In this document: piece by piece, positions 55,578 to 64,000 of the stretch
Position numbering within the stretch: position 1 is the stretch's first letter
Layout: every line of letters starts with the position of its first letter
Assembly (NCBI RefSeq): GCF_006402735.1
Contig: NZ_CP017174.1
Coordinates: 871,001 to 935,000 of the forward strand
Source: Myxococcus xanthus
GTDB lineage: Bacteria > Myxococcota > Myxococcia > Myxococcales > Myxococcaceae
DNA length: 64,000 nucleotides
Reading direction: 5' to 3'
Notes under the pieces: model-generated
Told to the model about the DNA's origin: nothing
Database searches by the model: none
What the model saw: only the letters and a program-made list of their open reading frames with translations
Made by a program: the position numbers and the translations under genes

Positions 55578-56713
55578 AGAGGGTCAAGCGCAAAGTCATC
55601 GAACGTCGTGCCATCCGTGTCATCCAGACGCCACAGCATCCACTTTTCCTTTTTTCGTTGAGTGCCAAGGAACTGCTGCAGGTGGCGGAGGTGTCGCGTG
55701 TGTCGCGCGACTCTGAGGGGCGCCTCCTTGGATATCAACGGCCCGAAGTGAAACGGCACGTTCGCAACATCGTTGACTACCTTGATAGCGAAGAGGTGAT
55801 CTTCCCTAACTCGATCATCCTTGCGCTCTCGTCATCGGTTGGGTTCAAGAAGGTTCGAGGGCCTCGGGTCGATGACAAGTGGGCTGAGGCTGGGATGTTG
55901 AGCATCCCTTTGCCTCGGGTAGGGCAATCCAAGCCCGCTTGGATTGTGGACGGACAGCAGCGGGCATTGGCGCTATCTCAGTGCCGGCGACAGGACCTTC
56001 TGGTCCCTGTGAATGCCTTTATCGCGGATGAAGTAGACCTCCAGCGTGACCAGTTCCTGCGGGTCAATAACACGAAGCCGCTGCCTCGTGGCCTCATCAC
56101 GGAACTTCTTCCGGAGGTGTCAACCCTCCTGCCGCCGAACCTGGCGGCGCATAAGGCCCCAGCAGCTCTCTGTGACTTGCTGAACCGAGATCCGGAATCG
56201 CCCTTCAGGGGGCTTATTCGCCGCCCGTCAATGGATGCGGTTGCGCGCCGCAGCGCGATTGTAACGGATATGGCGGTGGTGAAGATGATCAAGGACAGCC
56301 TGTCGGGGATGACAGGCTGCCTCTTCCCCCATCGAAATGTCGCTACTGGAGAGACGGACTTTGATTCGGTCCATCGGGTTTTGCTCCTCTATTGGACGGC
56401 GGTGAAAGACGTCTTTCCAGGGGCGTGGGGGCTTCCGCCAGCGCGGAGCCGCTTGATGCACGGGGCAGGTATCGGCGCCATGGGGCGACTGATGGATAGA
56501 ATCATGAGCAACATCGACATCAATGATGCTCAGTCACCGCGATTTGTCCGCTCGGAGCTCTCGCGGATTCGTTCCGTATGTCGTTGGACGGACGGACAAT
56601 GGGACGAAACAGGGATGGCCTGGAATCAAATCCAGAACACGCCCCAGCACATCCGCCTTCTTTCAAATGTTCTTCTTCGTGCGTACACGAATAACCGCCG
56701 GACGGCCGCGTGA
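55574..56713 (+). CDS. dpdB: DGQHR-domain protein DpdB-like
   Basis: A 379-residue DpdB/DndB-fold protein. The nucleotide-binding signature DGQQR is at residues 126-130. Other conserved pieces are FLRVNNTKPLPRGLITELLP and RLMHGAGIGAMG. DpdB works with DpdA to place the 7-deazaguanine base in DNA in an ATP-dependent way. It overlaps both neighbours (ATGA upstream, GTGA downstream). A paralogue lies on the other side of dpdA. Confidence 0.85.
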   Translation: MKRVKRKVIERRAIRVIQTPQHPLFLFSLSAKELLQVAEVSRVSRDSEGRLLGYQRPEVKRHVRNIVDYLDSEEVIFPNSIILALSSSVGFKKVRGPRVDDKWAEAGMLSIPLPRVGQSKPAWIVDGQQRALALSQCRRQDLLVPVNAFIADEVDLQRDQFLRVNNTKPLPRGLITELLPEVSTLLPPNLAAHKAPAALCDLLNRDPESPFRGLIRRPSMDAVARRSAIVTDMAVVKMIKDSLSGMTGCLFPHRNVATGETDFDSVHRVLLLYWTAVKDVFPGAWGLPPARSRLMHGAGIGAMGRLMDRIMSNIDINDAQSPRFVRSELSRIRSVCRWTDGQWDETGMAWNQIQNTPQHIRLLSNVLLRAYTNNRRTAA

Positions 56714-57972
56714 AGTTCTTTTTCCCCGATAGCCAGGACTTGATTGACCCGAGCTTTGACTTCGCGCGTGAACGGCGCTCGACGACGCGCAAGCGGCAGA
56801 GAGATGACCTCTATGCCCACGAGGTCTTCGCTTCGACCCCCTTTGATGGGTTTCTGGTTTCCAAGGGCATCGTGGACGGATATGGCGCGCTAGGTAGTCG
56901 CTACACGCTCGCGCAACGCCACAGGTTGCTCCGCTTGGGTGCCCCCGAATTCTTCCGCATTGACCAGGCTTCACGGAAGCTCTCGATCATGGGCGACTGT
57001 GGTGCCTTCACCTATGTGAAGGAGGATGAACCGCCCTATTCCGTTGAGGAGGTACTCGACTTCTACGGGAATTGTCGCTTTGACTATGGGCTCTCGCTGG
57101 ACCACGTCATCCTGCTCTACAAGCCAGAGGCAGATGCTCGGGATGCATCCAGGGATCTTGTTCCCGAGGCCATGCGTGCGCGGCGGGAGTTGACGTTGCG
57201 GCTTGCGAAGGAGTTCCTTCAGAAACACAAGTCTGGGAGGTACTCCTTCGAGCCCATGGGCGTCGCCCAAGGGTGGAGCCCGATGTCCTATGCAAGTTCG
57301 GTCAAGGACCTGCAGAAAATGGGGTATCGCTCAGTCGCTCTTGGAGGAATGGTTCCGCTGAAGACTCCAGAGCTTCTTTCGTGCCTCCAGGCCATCCATG
57401 ACGTCGCCAAGCCAGGATTGCAACTCCACTTGCTGGGGATTACCCGGACCGAGCATCTGAAGGAGTTTGCCAGGTTGGGTATCACGTCATTCGATAGTAC
57501 GTCGCCCCTTCGGCAGGCGTTCAAGGACGATAAAGATAACTACTATACGCCCGGGAAAAACTATACAGCGCTTAGAGTTCCTCAGGTTGAGGGTAATCCT
57601 GCACTACAGCGGAAAATCTCCTCGGGTGAGGTGTCCCAGGATGTCGCACGAAAGCTGGAGAAAGCCTGCCTCGAAGTCATGAGACTGTTCGATGCGGGCC
57701 AGCGTACGGTTGAGGAGGCGCTTTCCGTACTGATGGAGTACGAGCGCTTCTATGATCCGGGCTCAAAGAAGATGCATGAAGCGGCCTACCGGGAAACGCT
57801 GACGGACGCTCCCTGGCGCAAGTGTCCCTGCGATGTGTGCCGCGAATTGCGTTACCACGTCGTGCTCTTCCGCGGTGCTGAACGGAATCGCCGGCGCGGG
57901 TTCCACAATGTCTGGACCTTCCATAGGCAACTCGAGAAGCAGCTCGGACTGCGCCAGGGTAGTGCCGCCTGA
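56710..57972 (+). CDS. dpdA: DpdA-like DNA guanine transglycosylase
   Basis: A 420-residue TGT-like protein; starts at GTG 56710. The base-exchange site has Asp 96 in MGDCGAFTY and Asp 131 in SLDHVI, with Gly-rich ALGGMVPLK. Near the C-terminus are Cys residues in KCPCDVC and a late His, suiting a TGT-type zinc site. DpdA swaps guanine in DNA for preQ0-type bases. This is the key gene that defines the operon as Dpd-like rather than tRNA queuosine. Confidence 0.88.
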   Translation: MKFFFPDSQDLIDPSFDFARERRSTTRKRQRDDLYAHEVFASTPFDGFLVSKGIVDGYGALGSRYTLAQRHRLLRLGAPEFFRIDQASRKLSIMGDCGAFTYVKEDEPPYSVEEVLDFYGNCRFDYGLSLDHVILLYKPEADARDASRDLVPEAMRARRELTLRLAKEFLQKHKSGRYSFEPMGVAQGWSPMSYASSVKDLQKMGYRSVALGGMVPLKTPELLSCLQAIHDVAKPGLQLHLLGITRTEHLKEFARLGITSFDSTSPLRQAFKDDKDNYYTPGKNYTALRVPQVEGNPALQRKISSGEVSQDVARKLEKACLEVMRLFDAGQRTVEEALSVLMEYERFYDPGSKKMHEAAYRETLTDAPWRKCPCDVCRELRYHVVLFRGAERNRRRGFHNVWTFHRQLEKQLGLRQGSAA

Positions 57973-57998
57973 AGACTACGAACTGAATCGGACCTGCT

Positions 57999-59174
57999 AT
58001 GCGAAATGAATTGAGGCTTCCCGCAATTGAAGTGAAGCAGTCTCCGGGGAAGACGCTGTACACGTTTGCAGTTGATGGGAAATTGGTTCCTAAGTTCGCG
58101 GCGATCTCACGGGTTCGGCGTAAAGATGATGGAGGGTTGACGGGATATCAGCGGCCAGAGGTGCTCTCTCATATTGATGAGATACGAAACTATCTGGAGA
58201 GTAACTCGCCTATGATCCCGAATGCCGTAGTTGTTGCTTTCGATTCACGAGTGAAATTCAGGCCAGACCCCAAAGCGCTGGGCTCTAAGTATGCTCGCCC
58301 CGGCATTCTCTCCATACCGTTTGAGGAGGATGCCTCAGACGACAAGAAACCGGGGTTTGTGGTTGATGGACAGCAGCGATTGGCGGCCATCCGTGAAGCG
58401 CTCATTGAGGAGTTCCCTGTCTGTGTGACGTCGTTTGTCACGGATGATGTGAGCCAGCAGACCGAGCAGTTCATTCTGGTTAACTCGACGAAGCCTCTGC
58501 CCAAGGGATTGCTCTACGAACTGCTTCCGGGGACGAGTGCTCGACTTCCGTCCGCGTTGGACCGGCGCAGGCTCCCCGCGTTGCTGTTGGAACGTATGAA
58601 CCTAGACGAAGGCTCTCCGCTGCAGGGGATGATTCAGACGGCCACGAATCCTCGTGGGCTCATCAAGGACAACTCGATCCTCCGCATGCTGGAGTATAGC
58701 CTGAACGATGGCGTACTCTATCGGTTCAGTTTGTCCGAGGACGGGCCCCCCGACGTCGAGAAGATGCTGGAAGTCCTCCACGCCTTTTGGACGGCCGTTA
58801 AGGAAGTCTTTAAGGCTGCGTGGGGGTTGCCTCCAAAGAAGTCGAGATTGATGCATGGAGCAGGCATCATCAGCATGGGGCTGCTCATGGACGCCATCAG
58901 TGACCGATACCGTGATCGACGTTACCCGAGCGCTGCGCAGTTTGCTACAGACTTGCTTCCCTTGAGAGATGTCTGCAGATGGACGACAGGATTCTGGGAC
59001 TTTGGTCCTGGGCAGCAACGAAAATGGAATGAGGTCCAGAATACTTCGAAGGATATTGAGTTGCTTACCAACTACTTGATGGTGCAGTACAAGAGTTTGG
59101 TGTGGTCGCGCGCTACCTCGATTGCGGAATCGCCCACGTCAAAGGAAGACAAGAAACGCAAGGAGCGTAAGTGA
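57999..59174 (+). CDS. Second DGQHR-domain protein, DpdB paralogue
   Basis: A 391-residue protein. It carries DGQQR at residues 123-127 and shares ILVNSTKPLPKGLLYELLPG and RLMHGAGIISMG with the first DpdB-like protein. It ends in a Lys-rich tail (KEDKKRKERK). It follows dpdA by 26 bases in the same operon. Two DpdB-type proteins around one DpdA is unusual; the two may form a heteromer. Confidence 0.85.
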   Translation: MRNELRLPAIEVKQSPGKTLYTFAVDGKLVPKFAAISRVRRKDDGGLTGYQRPEVLSHIDEIRNYLESNSPMIPNAVVVAFDSRVKFRPDPKALGSKYARPGILSIPFEEDASDDKKPGFVVDGQQRLAAIREALIEEFPVCVTSFVTDDVSQQTEQFILVNSTKPLPKGLLYELLPGTSARLPSALDRRRLPALLLERMNLDEGSPLQGMIQTATNPRGLIKDNSILRMLEYSLNDGVLYRFSLSEDGPPDVEKMLEVLHAFWTAVKEVFKAAWGLPPKKSRLMHGAGIISMGLLMDAISDRYRDRRYPSAAQFATDLLPLRDVCRWTTGFWDFGPGQQRKWNEVQNTSKDIELLTNYLMVQYKSLVWSRATSIAESPTSKEDKKRKERK

Positions 59175-59191
59175 ATACGTGTTGACCAGAG

Positions 59192-59407
59192 GTCGACCAC
59201 GAGGCTGCGGGCGAAAACCTCGCTGACATCTATGTCCTGGAGGCCACCTGCGAGGCCAACCACATCAACCCCGAGGTGTACCTCGCCGACGTCCTGCTGC
59301 ACGTGCAGACGCACCCCAGCTCACGCATCGGCGAGCTACTGCCCCACGAGTGGAGGCGCCGGCACACCACCGGCCTGCCCGACTCACGCATCCAGCCCAA
59401 TCGCTGA
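59192..59407 (+). pseudogene. IS66 transposase C-terminal remnant
   Basis: The frame reads AAGENLADIYVLEATCEANH, then INPEVYLADVLLHVQTHPSS and RIGELLPHEW, then TGA 59405-59407. This is the last part of IS66-type TnpC (ATCEAN, ELLPHEW). No inverted repeat or other IS66 gene remains. It lies 17 bases after the second dpdB-like stop. Confidence 0.85.
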
Positions 59408-59409
59408 AC

Positions 59410-59555
59410 AACTCGCTCATCGCGGCGCTCGCCGAACACGGTCCTCGTCGGCCTGCAACCGCTTCCGCCACGTCATTGGCCAGACGCTTGTATTCGCCGA
59501 GATCATTTGCGAACAAGCCGTCTTTCGAGAGGTGTTCGGCCTCATATGACTCAAA
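59410..59555 (-). other. Possible remnant of a coding sequence
   Basis: The minus strand reads ESYEAEHLSKDGLFANDLGE then YKRLANDVAEAVAG, which looks protein-like. No start or family can be given. The rest of the 412-base stretch (59175-59586) is the IS66 tail and nothing else recognised. Confidence 0.3.
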
Positions 59556-59586
59556 TGAGGGGATGGTTCAGGGGCTGATTGCGAAT

Positions 59587-60363
59587 TTAGTGGTTGAAAA
59601 GCCTGTCGCGTGCTTGTGAGTTTAGGACTTTTTTTCCGTCCAGTAGCGTAATGTGACCAGCGGGAGTTGTTCGGTAGAAAAGAATATGGATGATTTCCTT
59701 GAAGTACTGAGGCACTGCATCCCATTGGCTGAGTGTCGCGCTGGAGAGAATTAATACTGGAGAAACGTGCCTGATGTCGCAGTCGCGATTGAAGCGATCG
59801 CAAATGGAACGAGCATGTTGATAGTATCGAAGAATCTGTCCGTGACCGCGATCGTCGAGATAGCCGAGTTTGATCTCTATGGGGAATAGCGTTCGATTGT
59901 GGGGTCCACCCAATGCAATAATGTCAACCACTGCCTCGGACGAGACTAGTCGAGGCAAAAGCCGTTGTGCGAAGGGGGTTTGAGCATTGTCGCATTTTCC
60001 GTGATAGTACTTCTCGGCCAGAGAGATGCGCTCAGTTGCGTCTCCCCAGGATTCGTCCCAGAATTCGAACAAATAGCGGTGTATGAATTCTTCGCGGCCG
60101 GATTTCGTTGCAGAAATGAGCTTCGCCAAGAAGCCCCGTATTTCATCTTTGATGTCTGGGGCGGATGGAATCTCGGCGAGGGCAGACGGTATTTGTCGGG
60201 AAATTATTAGGGCATATTCGATTTCATCTGCGCTGGGTTGTCCAGTGTAGATTCCTGGAAATGCCGAGCGAGAAATTAGATATTCACCTTCGTCTAGTTG
60301 CCTATTGGTTCTTAGGCATCTCCGAGTTTGAGCCGCATTGAGTAATAGCTCAGTCGAAAGCAT
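59587..60363 (-). CDS. Candidate PD-(D/E)XK nuclease
   Basis: A 258-residue protein of visibly lower G+C and A/T-ending codons. The core DIIALGGPHNRTLFPIEIKL has Asp 147 and E163-x-K165, and Q176 follows in GQILRYYQHA, matching the PD-(D/E)XK nuclease pattern. No helicase or methylase domain is fused. It sits two bases after the DndB-like gene, in the same direction, so the two are an operon. A restriction-type role against DNA lacking the modification is possible but not shown. Confidence 0.7.
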   Translation of the reverse strand: MLSTELLLNAAQTRRCLRTNRQLDEGEYLISRSAFPGIYTGQPSADEIEYALIISRQIPSALAEIPSAPDIKDEIRGFLAKLISATKSGREEFIHRYLFEFWDESWGDATERISLAEKYYHGKCDNAQTPFAQRLLPRLVSSEAVVDIIALGGPHNRTLFPIEIKLGYLDDRGHGQILRYYQHARSICDRFNRDCDIRHVSPVLILSSATLSQWDAVPQYFKEIIHILFYRTTPAGHITLLDGKKVLNSQARDRLFNH

Positions 60364-60364
60364 A

Positions 60365-62266
60365 CTATGTTGCCGAGTTTGGGCTAGCCGAGATCAGGAA
60401 TTCATGGTCTTGGTCGGTGCCATTAAGTGCCGGATAGGTGGCTTTTAGATGAATCGAGAATGGGGCGGAGGAGTCGTTTTGAAATTCTGGCACAGTCACT
60501 TCGAAGAAGGCCCGCCAGCGGACAATGTCCTCGTAGGTATCATCGGCGTATGTTGCATCGAAAAGCACTTCGATAGGGCGGATGCTCTTGGGGCCTTTGC
60601 GCGATGCTGCCTTCCAATCCGGAGTGGATGTGAGCGCCAGGCTGATGTTGGCATCGCTAGGGACCTCCCCTTTGGGCATGTAAAACCATAGCTCAAAAGC
60701 TTTGGTCGTTGAATGAGTACGCGAGACCTGCCAGTGAAACTTCGGGGTTTTCGCTTCGAGCGAAATAGGGGAGTCCTCTGATTTCAGAAGTAAGCGCGGG
60801 GGACGATCGAGATTGAGCCTTGTGTGTAGATATTGGTGAAGTTTTTTGATGTTTTTTGTCTGGACCTGAACGTTGATTCCACCATCTTCAGTTGTGGATG
60901 CGATAGGGATGTCGGAGTCGTCTTCCTTGGTGAATAGGGCCCTGTTGTCTCGCTGGAAAAATTTGCCGGACAGGGGGATGACGAGATCTGTTTGGAGGCG
61001 ATCTATAACGCTTTTCCAATTTGGGAGCTTCCGGATCTGGCCGCCGATGCGGCAGAGCGCTTTGATTGTGACGTTGTGGTTTGAGATGTCCCTTTTTCGG
61101 AACTCGTGGTTTCGCTGGATGGCAGTGGCTCGGGCCGACTCAAGCCGTTGCTCTGAGACGGAGGGTTGAGTGTTGTCCCAGGCGTCCTCTGCCTTCTTGA
61201 TGTATTCCAGATACAGGTTGCTGTAGGGACGAATGTTCTCCGCAGTGCCAGTTCCCAGGTCGCACTGTACGACAAGTCGTTCGTGTAGGTGATACATGAA
61301 TTCACAGTAGAATGTGGCGAATTCCTCGCGGGTGTCTTCATCCGTCCTTGCGTTCTGGATCTCCTTTGCCGAGAACATCTCTTGAATTGAGGATACGAAA
61401 ACTGACATGGTCATCAGTGTGTGCTTGTCGTTTTTGTTCGAGCTCACCTCAATGTTGTTGTCAAATAGCTTTCTGCTTCGCTGGTCGTAGTCAATGATTG
61501 CGTCTTTGAGCGCACCGATCGGCGATGTTACGTCCATTTCTTTCTGCTTGGCGGCGGTTATTTTCTTTTGTTTTGAGTTTAGCTCGGAAAAGAGTTCTCG
61601 TTCTTTTGTTCGATCGAGATTGTAGATTTCGATTGAGAATTCAAAGTCGCGTCGAAAGCGAGGATACTTGTCCGGGTTGGCACTGTAGGCCTTGTAGGCC
61701 TCGACAATCCCAAAGTGACGATGAGCTGAGTCGGTAAGGAAAATGGCGGAGGTGTCGAACGTGAGTTCCCAGGTTGACGGGCGGCCCTCAACTCGACGTT
61801 CGCTGAGTTGGAATCCGTCTTTGGTCGTTTCGCGAACATTCCAAGTCAGGCTGCTGAGGTAAATGCGTAAGGCCGTGGCTGAGTTGTCGCCAAGTAATAT
61901 GTTTGCAATGTCGAGAATCTTGGCTGACTGTTGAAGATGAAATCCCTGTTCGTCCTGGCCTCTTTGGATGTCTTTGTCGATTTTTATGAGCGAGCTAGGG
62001 CTGATTTTGAAGGGGTCACTTCTTTTGCTTCCGCGGCGCTCATATTGGAGGAGTTGGGAGAGTCGTTCTGCTGTTAGTTTGACGATGTGCTTCGGTCTGA
62101 GAGGTGAGTCCGTGGCTGCGTTGGGGTTGAGGACTCCAAGTAGTGGTAGCGTCAGTTCCATGTGTTCCCTCCGTTTGTGGAGGCTACGCGAAAGCACGGT
62201 GGGGTCAAATAGCTTGCCTAATGTGCGGACGGGAAGTTGGTAAGTCGCATTTGAATTCACCGGCAT
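60365..62266 (-). CDS. DndB-like protein with a diverged DGQHR motif
   Basis: A 633-residue protein of low G+C relative to its surroundings. Residues about 110-240 resemble the DndB/DGQHR fold: IFLTDSAHRHFGIVEAYKAY, where the D-G-Q-H-R position reads D179-S-A-H-R183, then FSELNSKQKKITAAK. The C-terminal 250 residues are not recognised. Related DndB and DpdB proteins control or carry out DNA modification; here the partner is a candidate nuclease. ATG 62266 is used; an internal ATG at 62161 is possible. Confidence 0.65.
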   Translation of the reverse strand: MPVNSNATYQLPVRTLGKLFDPTVLSRSLHKRREHMELTLPLLGVLNPNAATDSPLRPKHIVKLTAERLSQLLQYERRGSKRSDPFKISPSSLIKIDKDIQRGQDEQGFHLQQSAKILDIANILLGDNSATALRIYLSSLTWNVRETTKDGFQLSERRVEGRPSTWELTFDTSAIFLTDSAHRHFGIVEAYKAYSANPDKYPRFRRDFEFSIEIYNLDRTKERELFSELNSKQKKITAAKQKEMDVTSPIGALKDAIIDYDQRSRKLFDNNIEVSSNKNDKHTLMTMSVFVSSIQEMFSAKEIQNARTDEDTREEFATFYCEFMYHLHERLVVQCDLGTGTAENIRPYSNLYLEYIKKAEDAWDNTQPSVSEQRLESARATAIQRNHEFRKRDISNHNVTIKALCRIGGQIRKLPNWKSVIDRLQTDLVIPLSGKFFQRDNRALFTKEDDSDIPIASTTEDGGINVQVQTKNIKKLHQYLHTRLNLDRPPRLLLKSEDSPISLEAKTPKFHWQVSRTHSTTKAFELWFYMPKGEVPSDANISLALTSTPDWKAASRKGPKSIRPIEVLFDATYADDTYEDIVRWRAFFEVTVPEFQNDSSAPFSIHLKATYPALNGTDQDHEFLISASPNSAT

Positions 62267-62364
62267 GCTTTTGATTCATACTTTCAGTGCGGGCTGGGCC
62301 GTCGGCCGTGCTGGCTAAGTCGTTGACCCTCGTGTACGGAAGGGAGCCGGAGGAGCGAAACGAG

Positions 62365-62910
62365 ATGGACGCGAACGCAGTGGCGGAGCTCGAGAAGGCG
62401 GGCGTGAAGGTGGACCAGCCCGAGCGCCTGTACGTGGCGGTGGAGTGGGACGAGGACGGCAAGCACGTGCGTCCGGTGGGGGAGCGCGTCCAGATTCGCG
62501 CGGGCGAGCAGCTGGCCCATGTGACGCTCAAGCCCATCTCCCAGCTCTTCGTGGGCGACGTGAAGCCCCCCAGCTTCGCCAAGGCGCCGCCGCCGGAGTA
62601 CCAGCCCTTCTTCCTCCTCATCGAGGCCACCGCCGCCGGCTACTGCCGCGCCGTGCGCAACACCGAGACGGACCAGGAATTCGAGCGGCTCTACCGCCAC
62701 CTCCTGCGCCGCCCCGACGGCACCGACCGCAACCCGCTCTTCTCGCACCTCCAGGGCGCCGTCCGCCTCTACATGTCCCTTCGCGACGTCAGCCAGGCGG
62801 AGTTCGAGGCCGTCATCCAGCGCCTCCACCAGTCCGCCAGGCACTTCCAGACACACACGGGCAGCATCAACTACTTCCAGGAAGTGCTCCGCGGCGTGCT
62901 CGGCGCCTGA
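62365..62910 (+). CDS. Hypothetical protein (181 aa)
   Basis: A 181-residue soluble protein with normal high G+C. It has a beta-rich N-terminal half (VDQPERLYVAVEWDEDGKHV) and a helical C-terminal half (FERLYRHLLRRP). No family is recognised. GGAGGAG lies ten bases before ATG 62365. It marks the return to core-like sequence after the island. Confidence 0.7.
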   Translation: MDANAVAELEKAGVKVDQPERLYVAVEWDEDGKHVRPVGERVQIRAGEQLAHVTLKPISQLFVGDVKPPSFAKAPPPEYQPFFLLIEATAAGYCRAVRNTETDQEFERLYRHLLRRPDGTDRNPLFSHLQGAVRLYMSLRDVSQAEFEAVIQRLHQSARHFQTHTGSINYFQEVLRGVLGA

Positions 62911-62930
62911 GGCGTCCGTCATCCCCACGG

Positions 62931-62953
62931 CCCTCCTGGTCAACCCAGGAGGG
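62931..62953 (+). terminator. Hairpin after the 181-aa gene
   Basis: CCCTCCTGG and CCAGGAGGG pair perfectly around a five-base loop, 21 bases after the stop. There is no T-run. Confidence 0.5.
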
Positions 62954-63014
62954 TGGCAACTGGAATATCGTGCGCCGCCGCCCGTTCCCGGGCGTTCTTC
63001 CGACAGGAGCACGG

Positions 63015-64000
63015 ATGTTCCGTCAGTCGTTACTCTGGACCTCGTGTCTGGCCCTGCTCTCCGGCCCCGTGGCCTGTGCGCAGACGCAGGCCAAGCCGGT
63101 GGCGAAGGCCGCCGTGTCCGCCGCGCCCAAGCTCGGCGCCGGCATCGAATCCCGCACCCTCAAGAACGGGCTCAAGGTCATCGTCTGGCCCGACCACGAC
63201 ATTCCCAATGTCGTCCTCTACAACTGGTTCCGCGTCGGCAGCCGGAACGAGTACCCCGGCATTACCGGCTTGTCCCACTTCTTCGAGCACATGATGTTCA
63301 ACGGCGCGAAGAAGTACGGCCCCGGTGAGTTCGACCGCGTCATGGAGGCCAACGGAGGCGCCAACAACGCCTTCACCTCCGAAGACGTCACCGTCTACAT
63401 GGACTGGTTCCCGCGCTCCGCGCTCGACGTCATCTTCGACCTCGAGGCCGACCGGCTCCAGCACCTGGCCATCGACCCCAAGGTCACCGAGTCCGAGCGC
63501 GGCGTCGTGTACTCGGAGCGCCGCTCCGCCATCGACAACGACAACATGGGCGCCCTGATGGAGCAGGTGCAGGCCACCGCCTTCGTGGCGCACCCGTACC
63601 AGTTCCCCGTCATCGGGTGGCCGTCCGACATCGAGTCGTGGCGCATCGAGGACCTCCAGCGCTACTACAAGACGTACTACGCGCCCAACAACGCCACGCT
63701 CATCTTCACCGGCGCCGTGACGCCCGCGGAAATCTTCGCGCTCGCGGAGAAGTACCTGGAGCCCATCCCCTCCCAGCCCGCGCCGGAGCCCGTCCGCACC
63801 AAGGAGCCCGAGCAGCAGGGAGAGCGCCGCATCGTCGTGAAGAAGCAGGCCCAGGCCCCGCTCATCCAGCTGGCCTACCACGGCATCTCCGGCAAGGACG
63901 CGGACGTGGAAGCGCTCACGCTGCTCCTGAGCATCCTCACCAACGGCGACTCCTCGCGGCTGCACCGCCGCCTCGTCGAGGAGGAGCGCGCCGCCCTCCG
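63015..64000 (+). CDS. M16-family zinc metallopeptidase (partial)
   Basis: The first 328 residues of an exported M16 (pitrilysin-type) protease; it runs off the window. A signal peptide (LWTSCLALLSGPVACA) is followed by the M16 domain, with the inverted zinc site HFFEH in GLSHFFEHMMFNG and the downstream Glu in VVYSERRSAID. It is probably a periplasmic peptidase that may pair with a second M16 subunit beyond the window. Confidence 0.92.
   Translation, partial: MFRQSLLWTSCLALLSGPVACAQTQAKPVAKAAVSAAPKLGAGIESRTLKNGLKVIVWPDHDIPNVVLYNWFRVGSRNEYPGITGLSHFFEHMMFNGAKKYGPGEFDRVMEANGGANNAFTSEDVTVYMDWFPRSALDVIFDLEADRLQHLAIDPKVTESERGVVYSERRSAIDNDNMGALMEQVQATAFVAHPYQFPVIGWPSDIESWRIEDLQRYYKTYYAPNNATLIFTGAVTPAEIFALAEKYLEPIPSQPAPEPVRTKEPEQQGERRIVVKKQAQAPLIQLAYHGISGKDADVEALTLLLSILTNGDSSRLHRRLVEEERAAL

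Noticed and set aside
52585-62364. Attachment-site repeat of the tRNA-Phe 3' end at the far side of the island
   Set aside because: I looked for the T-arm/acceptor sequence near 59-62.4 kb and did not see a second copy; no integrase gene is visible either.

Overview
The window is very G+C-rich, with codons ending mostly in G or C. Its gene content points to a myxobacterium of the Myxococcus/Corallococcus type: a membrane Ser/Thr kinase, an RpoH-like alternative sigma factor, many lipoproteins without close family names, TadE/TadG-like proteins and a CpaF-type ATPase. This assignment is an inference from composition and gene families; no species marker gene is present.

Layout. 1-4.4 kb: a compact operon of TadE/TadG-like pilus or secretion proteins. 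4.4-10 kb: small hypothetical and membrane proteins and an MsbA-like ABC exporter. 10-17.4 kb: dnaJ, a TPR/periplasmic-binding lipoprotein, a WD40 lipoprotein carrying an embedded retropepsin-like domain, a ferredoxin-reductase-like flavoprotein and a degenerate GT51 protein. 17.4-24 kb: a Ser/Thr kinase, a glycine-rich cell-surface lipoprotein with its upstream partner, and a CpaF/TadA ATPase. 24-31.3 kb: ung, a thioesterase, a response regulator, an M24 peptidase, a basic-tailed TPR protein and gyrA. 31.4-33.9 kb: a two-gene lipoprotein module (one gene with a JAMM motif), a PfkB kinase and a SnoaL-like protein. 34-39 kb: a three-gene ferric-iron-type ABC importer, a DUF1232 protein and an SDR. 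39-47.4 kb: a membrane protein, a MerR regulator with its VIT/vWA target, and a treT-nfeD-slipin operon. 47.6-52.7 kb: a small lipoprotein, the second copy of the lipoprotein module, an amidohydrolase, an NhaR-like regulator, an RpoH-like sigma factor and tRNA-Phe.

52.7-62.3 kb is an accessory island. It starts behind tRNA-Phe with a heavily frameshifted SNF2 helicase remnant. Next comes an operon, queE - unknown - dpdB - dpdA - second dpdB-like gene, which looks like a 7-deazaguanine DNA-modification (Dpd) system. An IS66 transposase tail follows. Then come two markedly A+T-richer genes on the minus strand: a 633-residue protein resembling the DndB/DGQHR fold, and a PD-(D/E)XK-type nuclease candidate. 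Core-like sequence resumes at 62.3 kb and the window ends inside an M16 zinc protease gene.

The most unusual items are: the Dpd-like operon with two DpdB paralogues around DpdA; the adjacent DndB-like plus nuclease pair; and the JAMM-lipoprotein module present twice, 16 kb apart, with each JAMM gene cut by a different in-frame stop codon. Several genes have a -10-like hexamer so close to the start codon that their transcripts are probably leaderless.
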